Assembly (NCBI GenBank): GCA_022828595.1
Contig: JAKGHH010000003.1
Span: forward strand, 53,123,759-53,187,758
From: Nelumbo lutea
Lineage: Eukaryota > Streptophyta > Magnoliopsida > Proteales > Nelumbonaceae
Reading direction: 5' to 3'
Length of the DNA: 64,000 nt
Of the stretch, positions 1-9,394 are shown one piece after another; position 1 is the first letter of the stretch, and every line of letters starts with the position of its first letter. Under the pieces are notes generated by a model that made no database searches, was not told where the DNA came from, and was given only the letters and a program-made list of their open reading frames with translations. Made by a program: the position numbers and the translations under genes.

Positions 1-34
1 AAAGGGATTGTTGTCATCACCATCAGCAATAATT

Positions 35-1277
35 AACGTCAGAGGTTCTATTCAGTTTGCCCAAGGACCCAACGGTCTCTACTTCCCTCCCTTCTGCCAC
101 CCACCTCTCTCTCTCTCTCTGTTTTTGTTTTTCTTATCTTGTAGTGGTTTTTAATTTATAGGGGCTACCCATGTCAAAGGAAAGATCATGGGCCTCTCAC
201 AAGGTTTCCATGGATTTCATATTCATGCTCCTGGCAATACCACCAATGTCTGCAATTCAACTGGTGGGTCCTTCTTCTATGTGTTTCTATGCTGATTAGG
301 CTCCAATTTTGAATTTTTGATGGCCACCCATTTCTTTACTTGATCTTATGATTTTAGTTTAATTGGTTACAGTTTGTTTTTTTAATCAACACTAAATCGT
401 TGATACTTACCTATTTCTTTGCTGGTTCTATTCTTGTGGTTTGGTTAGTAAACATGGTTTCTTGTGTTTTTTTTGTCTTCTTCCCATATTGAAGGCGCTA
501 ATTATTTGTATCCAATAAACAAGGATAATGAACTATATCTATTAATTAATCTTGGATTTTGATATTGCAGGGCCTCATCTGAACCCGGTAAAGAAGGATT
601 GTTGAGCTCCTTCTCTGTTTATTAAGCTTCAATTTTGGTTTTGTGTTTTCAGTCTGATTTTTTTTTTCTTTTGCAAAACAAAGTTATACATATTGGTGAT
701 CACCCCCTAAAATGGTCATTTCTTTTTGTGGTAGTCACTGTGTTTAATCATGCCAAAATGTTGATTTTCACCCATTTCTTTGCCAGTTTTGTTCTTCTGG
801 TTTAGTTAGTAAAATATAGGTTTTGGTGTTTTCCCTTTTATCCCCTTACTGCAGGACCTCAGTTCAATCCACTAAAGAAGGATCATGGAGCTCCCTCTGA
901 TGAAGATCGAGCGGCATGCAAGTGACTTGGGAAACATAGTGGCAGGCGTAGATGGTTTGTCTTGTCTATTTTGTGTTCTTCTTCTTATTGCTTATTAAAG
1001 ATATGTTGGCCTGAGTTGTTTGTTCATCTAAATGTAGCTTACTTTGCTTCTAGGAGTTGATGAAATTTTCATTAAGGACATGCAGGTTTTATATTCTACC
1101 TTACTTACCTTAAACCTTTATTTCAAATTCTTGCATTATGGAGTGTCGTACCAACTTCTTTTGAGCTTTGAGGAGTTCATTTCACTCTCTTTGAAATGTA
1201 GATTTCCCCAACTGGGCAGCACTCAATACTGGGAAAGGTAGTTGTTGTACATGTTGATCCTAATGATCTTGACAGAG
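35..1277 (+). pseudogene. Cu/Zn superoxide dismutase pseudogene, partial at the left edge
   Basis: Exon-like blocks at about 35-74, 162-263, 855-954, 1054-1085 and 1202-1277 translate in order to a Cu/Zn-[65 protein letters not shown] and HSILGKVVVVHVDPNDLDRG. The copper and zinc ligand histidines of FHIH and DHG are present, and blocks are bounded by GT and AG sites. The NPLKKDHGAP form resembles the peroxisomal CSD3-like plant group (from memory). Block 855-954 carries an extra base (or four) before the HASDLG segment, so the frame stops after the residues AACK. In the first block the upstream KGIVVIT-like residues are in a different frame from NVRGS. The C-terminal GNAG/CGIIG exon is not found. 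At 571-620 there is a second, decayed copy of the GPxxNPxKKD exon. A functional SOD would dismutate superoxide; this copy looks dead. Assembly error could explain single-base shifts but not the exon copy. Confidence 0.85.
409..890 (+). repeat. Tandem duplication of an intron-exon segment in the SOD pseudogene
   Basis: The stretch 409-600 (CATTTCTTTG-like pyrimidine intron, then GCAG and GGCCTCATCTGAACCC) recurs with drift at about 767-890 (CACCCATTTCTTTGCC, then GCAGGACCTCAGTTCAATCC). Both copies end in the same exon start. The first copy reaches an in-frame TGA after AAGGATTGT, and its later exon sequence is lost. Confidence 0.7.
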
Positions 1278-2458
1278 GTATGGCATTGGAAACTACTATT
1301 TCTTTGAAAGGTTTTGGTACAAATAGCTCAATTTGTTTCTCTTAACTTCTGGCAAAGAGTATTTGAAGTTGGAGAGGTTAAGTGTCCGAATAAGGTGTTT
1401 TTCTTTTCCTGGTCAATAGTAGCTGAATAAGTTCAAAACCTTGGTTGGCATTTACTTGTAGGTCATAAAATTTAAGTATAAAGGTAGTACCTCGAGGCAC
1501 TTAACAGATTCTTTTTTTTTTCATCTTCTTCTTAATTAGAGAAGTTATTACTAGATTTAAAGGATGGATCTAGATGCTGGAAATACTTGAATCTCTTCCT
1601 CTAGGTAGATTTATGAACTAAGAAGGTGAAAACTAAATGATCAGTTTGCTACTAATCATGATGCATAGTTACAAAGCACTATTGCATCCAAGTATCATAA
1701 ATTCGTATAGAGTAATTTTTTCTTTAGTAGACTGAATTCATTGGTGAAGTTCATGAGTTGCCCCATGCCATGAAAGATTCATCATTTTCCAGTAGAAGTT
1801 TTGTTTTCTTCTGAATGGGGACAGATGGGATTCCAGTTTGCTTTAAGAGTAACATGGAGCCACAATTATGTTAAGGATCTTCAATGCATTTAAATCCTAT
1901 TGGACAGGAAAAATACAAATGTTCCCATGATAAATAAGATGAGATGCATGTCTCTACATACAGGGAATAGGCGTATAGTTTGATGCTTGCAGGGAATTAT
2001 TAAGCTAGAGGAAAAGAGACTCCTTAATAAGCTTTCATAATTGATGTTATGGGCTGTAAGAATACTTCATTTTTAAGACTTTCATAGCATCTTATCTTAT
2101 GTTGCACTTGTGAAGAGGGAGGAAATGAGTGAAAAGCTCAAGTATAATAAAGCATGTGAAGTTTTTGAATCGATCAAAGGATGTTGTGAAATTAAATTTG
2201 GAAATGGAGTATGAATATATTTGTGAATGGAATGGATGCATTTCTCTCTGGAAGGTAATATATTTGTCTTATGAAACTAAAACAATAGGGATATGGTATC
2301 TTTCTCTAGAAGTGTTCTAGAGAACATCCAATAAATGACAAAACAAAAATACCAGAAATCCTTTGATCATTGTGAATTATTAGATAGAGGTAGAAACGCA
2401 GCAAAAATGCATATAGCTAGAGAGAGGAATTTGTCATTAGTAATTTGGTGTAAGTTGC
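1278..2458. other. Non-coding spacer after the SOD remnant
   Basis: AT-rich sequence without a convincing gene. Two weak traces might be decayed last SOD exons: GHKI after an AG near 1462, and GIIKLEE after CAG near 1990. Neither is long enough to annotate. Confidence 0.4.
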
Positions 2459-2461
2459 TAA

Positions 2462-2840
2462 GGCTGCGTTTGGGAACGATGCAAATGGAGTGTAAACCCC
2501 GGTTCAGGGTAAATTTGCACTCTGGTTCACTTTTGCTTGTGTTTGGCAACATTACATTTATATATTGACAAATGACAGACTAATGCATATTTACATTGAT
2601 AATAAGATGTAAAAGTACATCAATAAAAAAGCAGTAAATTTGCATTCAAGTGGGCTTTTGATAAAGACAAATCATATGCTTTATTGAAATTCACGTTTGC
2701 ATCCATTATAACTAAAAGTCCGTTTGATAAGAAGGTAAATTTGTCAGTGCAAAACTAACCCAATTTTGCAATTTATATGAATCGTTTTACACTCTACATA
2801 TTTGCATTCACACTTATTTGCATCATTTCCAAACACAGTC
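2462..2840. mobile_element. Tourist-like MITE, 379 bp
   Basis: Imperfect terminal inverted repeats GGCTGCGTTTGGGAACGATG (left) and GACTGTGTTTGGAAATGATG (right end reversed) continue into subterminal TGCAAAT and GTGTAAA motifs. The flanks are TAA (2459-2461) and TAC (2841-2843), a 3-bp duplication with one change. The TAA target and GGCTNNGTTTGG ends fit PIF/Harbinger-Tourist elements. It has no coding capacity. Its subterminal TTTTACACTCTACATATTTG also occurs in the MITE at 58140. Confidence 0.8.
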
Positions 2841-2843
2841 TAC

Positions 2844-4790
2844 TTTTCTAACTTTTGTGAATTCATAGCCAGCAATAATAACTTTTTTCCCATTTCAAAA
2901 CAAGCTAAACCTCTTTGCACAGTCAATAAATGAGTATATGACTTGTAGGTATGGTGGCATAGACCTACCCCCTCTCTCCCCAAATTCACCCAACCCACAC
3001 CCTATAGATGACTTTTTTTAAGGTGGATATAAAAAATATGTTGGTGGATATGTTGGAGTGCTCTAATAGGTATACTAGAAGTGTGATTTGAAACATGCTT
3101 TAGAGACTTGATTGAGAATTAATTTGTGGAGTCTTTGTTTTCTGAGCTAAAATTCATAATGGAAGAGAGAAATCATTTGAAAATGGAAATGAAAATTTTT
3201 CATATTTTCTTTTGATGAGTATTTTTGTCAACTTTCAGTCTTCTTTTGGTTTCACTTAGAGTCATAACACATATATGGATAACTATCTTATACCAGATTA
3301 ACATCACTCCATCTTTTCATTCTCTGGTAATTTTTGTATTCCACGTGTCATGGGTAATTATGGGGAAGTAAAAATGTTTAAGATATGAAAGAGGTCCACT
3401 GTGTATATTATTTGTGTAGGACCACTAAGTCTTCTTTTTAGACCATTTGGCATATACTATAGGCTTTACTAAATGGTCATGCCTAGCCTATTGACTTAAG
3501 CAGAAAATCATTTTAGAAGAGGTAGACCACTTCTGAATATACTAGTACCTTAAGGGTTAAGAACATTACCCTGGAATGGTATTTGAAGTTTCGTCATTTC
3601 AAGGTTCTTTATCATGATAGCCATACCTGTTAATTTATGTATTTCAATAAAGATAAAGATGGGGAGCAGTATTTAAAATTTAATTTGCTTCATTTAGATT
3701 TTTTTAAATAATGAGACAACTTCATACTATTGATAATTAAAGATTGCATGAGAGTTTCGGGTAGAGTAAAAGTGAGCGGTTACTCTAGCTTCACAACCTA
3801 AGTAAGCTAGAATATGGGCAGCCTGATTTTTTTTTCTCCATTAACAAAACATGATGATTGTTATTATGGAATCAATTACCATGAACTGTCCCTTCTCTTT
3901 TGTGTTAAATATTTGGCAAAAATTTTTCTTCACAAATACCACCTATTGTTATTAACATTCATTCATTTTAACTCTCCTTTTAACATTTACTTTCTTCATA
4001 GGTTCGGGTCATGGCTGAGCTAGTTCTGAGAGACACATGGCCGCCCAGTTGTCGCCTGGCCAGCCCGGCTATGTTGGCATAGCTCGACCGACCTACGCTA
4101 CTACTGTGGCCCCCCATCTTATCCTCTCAATCACTTAAGCTACACATCATGTGGATAAACACAACTACGGATAAGAGAAGAGAGAAAGACAACTCTGTCG
4201 ATGATGTGGACTCTACTCCGAAGACCTTGGCGGTTAACCTCATCCCAATAACCCCGGAAGCCCAATTCGACAAGGACACGGATCTTTGGCTACAAAGAGG
4301 CATTCCCCACTCAAGGTAAAGGATTTCAACTTTTGACACCCATACTGTTACTCCACTTGGACCATCACCCTTATTGCTCAGCCCAACCATCCACCACCTC
4401 CTACTGATTTGAGCGTCAGAGTACCTACCCAAGGATAACTCCTCGGGCCTCTGACATCTTTTTTTATTACAAGTCTTGAAGTGTCGTTCCGTCTTTCCAC
4501 CTCGGTGTTGTCCTGTTGGCAAGGACTATTTGGTTGCTCTCCTCAGTTTGTGCACCACATCGGATTGAGCAGCATCAAAGCTCATGGGTCAGATGGAATG
4601 GTTGATAAAGAAAATTGTGTCTTGTTCCTTCATCACCATCCTAGAAGTCAAATTTGTGAACTTCAATTTTTTCTTTTCATGAAAGGGACAAGTAAATAGT
4701 CATTTATCTTCTTTGTATGACTTCCATTGCAACAAATCTACTATATATTTTGGACAAAAGACTAAGGCCCTTGTGCTTATGATTTTTATC
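2844..4790. other. Spacer, no gene recognised
   Basis: AT-rich to about 4000. At 4010-4480 the composition changes to GC-rich and an open minus-strand frame of 131 codons lies at 4127-4522. Its translation matches no family I recognise; the abrupt compositional change suggests an old insertion. Confidence 0.35.
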
Positions 4791-4795
4791 ACTTA

Positions 4796-5180
4796 GGGGG
4801 TGTTATTTTTTTTTTTATTTAGAGAGGGGGAAAAGTTGGTCAATGGGATTTTGGTTCCCATTGACCAAGAATCCCATGTTCTTTTTTCAGCTTTATGTGG
4901 GGACCAGGGAAAGTTTATTTTCTTGAGTATCACTTACCCATTTTTTAGGTGGATAATTAACTTTCCCACATAGAGTGAAAGTTGTCAACACTTGAATGTA
5001 ACAAAAATGCCCCTTTTAATAATGAATTTCTATGGATAAAATGGTCATTGCCTTATTTTACCTAAGATATAAAAGAACATGGGTAAATGCACTTACCTGG
5101 GTAAGTGTTTCTCAAGAAAAACTTACCCAGGTAATTGCATTTACCCGAGTAAGTAACTTACCAAAAAGTGAACGGGGCTG
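4796..5180. mobile_element. Candidate inverted-repeat element
   Basis: Ends GGGGGTGTTATTTTTTT and, reversed, CAGCCCCGTTCACTTTTT pair imperfectly, with TTA on the left and TAA on the right. Inside are a hairpin around GGTCAATGGGA and several inverted copies of ACTTACCCAGGTAA. It is probably a non-autonomous TIR element, but the target duplication is not clean. Confidence 0.45.
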
Positions 5181-5353
5181 TAAGTGATGTTATATATGAG
5201 CAGATAATCCAGTTCAACATTCCAACAGAAACACAAGTTAAAATTGACAAATTATTGTTTTTCATTGTTTTATAATTCATGTTATGTCATATGATGGTTT
5301 ACTTTATCACTTATACCAAATAACTTGTAGATAAAATCCACAATTATCCTTAA

Positions 5354-5482
5354 GGTTATGTTTGGTTTGAAGGAAAAGATAGGAAAAAGAAGGGAATGGT
5401 AGGGAAACTCATACAAGGTTTGTAAAGGTTTCCTTTCCTTTTCTATCATTTCCCTACTTTTTCCTTCAAACCAAACACAGTA
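5354..5482. mobile_element. Short Tourist-like MITE, 129 bp
   Basis: Near-palindromic unit with ends GGTTATGTTTGGTTTGAAGG and, reversed, TACTGTGTTTGGTTTGAAGG. Both flanks are TAA (5351-5353 and 5483-5485). The centre is a purine-rich arm facing a pyrimidine-rich arm, so the unit folds as a hairpin. Confidence 0.8.
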
Positions 5483-6088
5483 TAAAGTTTTTCTTTTTCT
5501 TTAATATCTTTTCTTGTTCATGTTGGTGCGGTGCTCGAGCTGATCACTATGAGCCTCTAATAGCCCATCCTGCTCCATTTGTTTCCCAAGAAAAAGGTTG
5601 TTGTTGTACCCTGAGGAAGCCATTTTAATCATTCAGTTCTGTGGCTTAATTAGAGGTTAAATACACTTAGCCAATAGAGAGTTTCATTTCCTTTATTTCT
5701 TTTCTTTTTATTTAAAACCTTTCTTTTTTAACCAGATTTGTTTTTTTAGATAAAAAACTGGAATGGAAACGGAGTGAGTTCATGGTGAAATCACTCCCTA
5801 TCCCTAACCCCAATTTTAGAATACATCCCCATTTCTGACCCTAATCCCCATCTGATACCAATCCATTGGCAAAGAGTTTATCCACATGAAGCTCTGACAA
5901 TCACTCTATAGAAAAAGGAAATAACCCCTTGACCCCATTTTACCACTCTATAGAGTTTATCCATAGTTTTTTCTCTGTTTTTTTTTTCCTTTTTTGCCCA
6001 AATTTTGGAAGGTTTAGAAAAAGATAATAACACCTTGACCCCAAATTTTAGATAAGTAGGGGATTTCATGTTTTTTTTTTCTCAAAAA

Positions 6089-6440
6089 TCTATACTATCT
6101 ATAAAAGAGCGAATGCCCCTTCTTTCTTGAATTTTCGTTGGACGTTTTCTACCCCTTTTGTTTAAGCATACAATGGACATAAAGAGGGCATATATATCCT
6201 TTACTATCACTTCATAAATTGGCCATTTATATTCATAAACTATCCATGAATTATAAATAATTTTGTCTTTGAGATATTATTACAAAATCAAATACACGGT
6301 TACTAGTATTTTTAAATGTATGTCCTTTAGTCTCATTTCATAAACTTTATAACTATTCATAAATTATAAATAATTTTGTCTTACAAATACAACAAGTGCA
6401 AAAGCTTGTAGTATTTTTAAATGTATGGTACATTATTACT
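6089..6440 (+). mobile_element. Candidate Helitron-like remnant with internal tandem repeat
   Basis: Begins TCTATACTATCTATAAAAG, close to the TC-TATACTATAT-AAAAG start common to plant Helitrons. Two possible ends lie downstream (GGTTACTAGT near 6300; GCTTGTAG near 6400). A unit of about 120 bp containing AATTATAAATAATTTTGTCTT and TAGTATTTTTAAATGTATG is repeated in tandem. The 3' hairpin is not clear, so the call is tentative. Confidence 0.35.
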
Positions 6441-7003
6441 ATTGTAAGCCCTACCTATAAAAGGAATTTGCTTGATAGATAAGGGAACCCGTGTGGCCAA
6501 TAAGGAATGAAAGAACCCAAGACGAAAAAATATCTATGAATTGGAGTGTCAAATCCATCACATCAAACCTACCTCGGTCCCAAGCCCATTGGTTCGTCAA
6601 CCCAATTGTGCATTCATTCATAGACTGTATATTAACAAGAGATGATTTTGGAGTTATTGGATCAGAATCTTTACAGTGATTCCAAGATCTACTGATTATC
6701 AAAAATCAGTATGGAAGATTCTAATCCCAGAATTCCTGCTTCTGAAACAAAAATCCTCATCAGTCATGCCATGTAAGGTGAAGGTGGAACAGTTTCTCTT
6801 CCAAACAGGATTCTTACTGCTACGGATACAGACTTAGAAGCTTCTTATCTACCGAGGAAGGAGCCAAGCCAAACGCTGCACAAAAGCTTCTGCTTTGTGC
6901 AGATGAAGAAGGAGCAGTCAGGGATTTAGGATGCTAAGTTAAATATTCTTGTGATGTTCCACGTGGCAAGTCAGTCCAGATAAGTTCTCAACATTTCTAA
7001 GGA

Positions 7004-7153
7004 ACAGGATCTGCTCCTCACACTTGGGCGCCTCACATGCACATCCACCATGCATTAGGAACATCTCCCATGAAAAATAACTTACAAGAGAGATGTTTAC
7101 AATGCATGGTAGGATGTGTGTGTGAGGCGCCTTTTATGAGAAGCATATCCTGT
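7004..7153. repeat. Hairpin inverted-repeat unit, copy 1
   Basis: 150-bp unit with ends ACAGGATCTGCTCCTCAC and, reversed, ACAGGATATGCTTCTCAT. The arms contain GGCGCCTCACA and CATCCACCATGCATTAGGAA with their complements. It has no coding potential and looks like a small foldback MITE. Confidence 0.7.
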
Positions 7154-7199
7154 CTCCAATTCTGAAGCATTACTTTTTGGTTAACTGGTTTACAAAGTG

Positions 7200-7353
7200 A
7201 CGGGATCTGCTCCTCACAAATGGGCGCCTCATAGGCACATCCACCATGCATTGGGAACATCTCCCATGAATAATAATCAATAGGTATGGGAGATGTTCCC
7301 AATGCATGATAGGATTTGCATGTGAGGCGTCAGGTGTGAGGAGCATATCCGGT
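7200..7353. repeat. Hairpin inverted-repeat unit, copy 2
   Basis: 154-bp unit with ends ACGGGATCTGCTCCTCAC and, reversed, ACCGGATATGCTCCTCAC. The centre pairs CATTGGGAACATCTCCCAT with ATGGGAGATGTTCCCAATG perfectly. It is the same family as the unit 46 bp upstream, in the same orientation. Confidence 0.75.
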
Positions 7354-7463
7354 CTCATTTATGAAGTATTGAAGAAAGAAAACAGCACAAAGGCCACTGC
7401 TGTTCAGACCCATTATTTTTAATTTCTAATTGCTGTTCAGAGCTGTCAAATGCTTGTTACAAA

Positions 7464-7690
7464 GAAATGGGATGGGCTTCAGTCAGTGCAAACTCGTTCA
7501 AACACCATTTGAACAACCTTGCATTGAGGAGATCGGCTTCAGTCACTGCAAGGCCTGTTCAAACACTGTTCGAACAGTCTTTACTCGGGAATGTCTCCCT
7601 ACTTCTATGTTTTATTTCATAGGAAAATATTCCAATGCAACATTATCATGATTGTTTGAACGGACTTTGCAATGGCTGAATCCCATTTCC
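7464..7690. mobile_element. Inverted-repeat MITE, about 227 bp
   Basis: Left end AAATGGGATGGGCTTCAGTC...GTTCAAAC pairs with the right end, which reversed reads AAATGGGATTCAGCCATTGC...GTTCAAAC. Internal CAGTCACTGCAAGGCCTGTTC repeats the left subterminal motif. No target duplication was identified. Confidence 0.55.
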
Positions 7691-7837
7691 GCATTGAAAA
7701 TATCTTCATACTTTTATGCTTTATTTTATAGGGATTTCCAATGCATCAGTCAGTGCAAACACAGTCATTCTTGAGTAGGCCATCCTTATCAATCCATTAC
7801 TCTTTATCCATTTCTTTTCTGAATTGAGATTCACTCT

Positions 7838-7952
7838 CCGGATGCCTCACAACGACTTCACAGAGACATCCCACCGTGCATTGAGAACGTCTCCCATAAA
7901 ATGTTCCCAATGCACGATACGAAGTGCATGTCGGTGTGAGGCGTAGATACGG
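7838..7952. repeat. Hairpin inverted-repeat unit, copy 3 (diverged)
   Basis: Shorter, diverged member of the 7004/7200 family. It starts CCGGATGCCTCAC, contains GTGCATTGAGAACGTCTCCCA facing TGTTCCCAATGCAC, and ends GTGAGGCGTAGATACGG. Confidence 0.55.
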
Positions 7953-8934
7953 TATTCCAGTTTCTTCTTTTCCCAGCTTGAGGAATTTAAAACTGAAATT
8001 TTCCATGCATATCCTTTTCTACGTGGAAATTATTAACGAATACATACCAAAAGTTCCAACCCAACGGTGATAACCCAAGGAGGCAGCCTGCTTTTGTCCA
8101 TTCATTGGTCACTCCACCACAACCCTTTCCCGTACTGAGTACTAAAATATTATTTTAGTATCGTTATTGAATGAATAAACAGATTACATATAAACTCTCC
8201 GTAGCGAGTGCGGCAAAAGAATGCTCAACCCAAAATAAGTAAAAATACTATTAATTTAACATGTTCCGAAGGTGGCACGTGATCAGCGAAATCCTAAGCA
8301 AACAACACGAGTTCAAGAAACTCCTGCGCTTCTTCGCGCTACAGACAAACTGTACAGATAAGGTGGGACCAGTCTTTTAGTGGGCCCCACACATATGCGG
8401 CGAGATTTCCCGAAAATTATGTACGCCCGTAGTTTACACTTTACAAGAATTCCTCGATAATTAAATAATATTTTATCAATTATAAGTTGTGATAAGAACA
8501 CATCTCGTTTATAAAGGGGGCACATCCCGAGTTGTATACGCTTTTGAAAGGGAAAGGCAAGGCACACCATAAAAGTATAAACCACTGTGCTTTGGTATTG
8601 GTAGGGGTGTTTTTGTCTTTTCAGGAGGAATGTGACCCATTTATCAAAATTTGGAATTGCCCTAATCAGCCACCGGTGCTGGTCCAGTGGTCCTCTGTTG
8701 ATGTTAATAACTACTAACTATCGTGATGACGTGATCTTAACCGTTAGTTTAACAATCTAATCACTTGATCCATAAGGTGGGCCCGACGTGGGAGGCCGAT
8801 CCGGATAGATGGTTCTGTGCACATGTGACCAATGGTATTTTATTCTCTCCAATCCCCAAAAAGTACAAAACAAAAAAGAAAAGAAAAAGCCCAAATTGAA
8901 TCGAGTACCCAAATCCCATCTCTCTCTCTCTCTG
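7953..8934 (+). promoter_or_regulatory. Upstream region and 5' leader of the AHL gene
   Basis: No protein-coding signal. A TATA-like TTTATAAAGG lies at about 8509-8518, which would give a leader of roughly 400 nt. A CT microsatellite (about 8919-8933) ends directly before the start codon at 8935, a common feature of plant 5' leaders. The transcription start is inferred, not seen. Confidence 0.4.
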
Positions 8935-9394
8935 ATGGAGGGGAACGAAAGCGGCCTGAGCTCTTACTACCACCACCATCAGCAGCAGCAGCACCACCCG
9001 ACCCACCTCAGCGTCACCACCACGACCACGAGCACCACCACTTCAGCCGCCACTAATGGGATATTTTCCAACCCCCACCACCTCAACGCATCTTCCGGTC
9101 ACTACTCGTCGTCGGAAGGTGGGACTCCCCTCGTTTTCCCCCCGCATTCGGTGACTGGAAGAGCCCCCGTCGCTGCTTCGGCGCCACCGGAGACAGTGCG
9201 CCGGAAACGGGGTAGGCCCAGGAAGTATGGTACAGCCGACGCACCAGTGAATGCCACGGCTTCATCCTCGGTGTCTTCTGCAAAGAAGGTCACTTCACCT
9301 TCTTTGCTTCCTCTGTCTTCTCCGCCTCGCAAGAAGGAGCAGTCATCGGGCTCGTCTTCTTCGTCTTCTAAGAAAGCCCAGTTGGTTGCGCTTG
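8935..9394 (+). CDS. AHL exon 1: N-terminal region and AT-hook
   Basis: Codes residues 1-153 and the first base of codon 154. Homopolymer-rich start ([18 protein letters not shown]), AT-hook at 90-99, then a Ser/Pro/Lys linker with [11 protein letters not shown] where two-hook relatives carry a second RGRP motif. Donor is G|GTGAGT. Confidence 0.93.

Noticed and set aside
1462..2010. GHKI and GIIKLEE traces as the missing last SOD exons
   Set aside because: Matches of only 4-6 residues with stops nearby; chance is as likely.
4127..4522. 131-codon minus-strand frame as a gene
   Set aside because: No recognisable domain, no promoter, and low-complexity end; it lies in a block with foreign-looking composition.
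8809..8934. Upstream methionine as AHL start
   Set aside because: The extension MVLCTCDQWYFILSN would cross the CT-rich leader; the MEGNESG start fits the family better.
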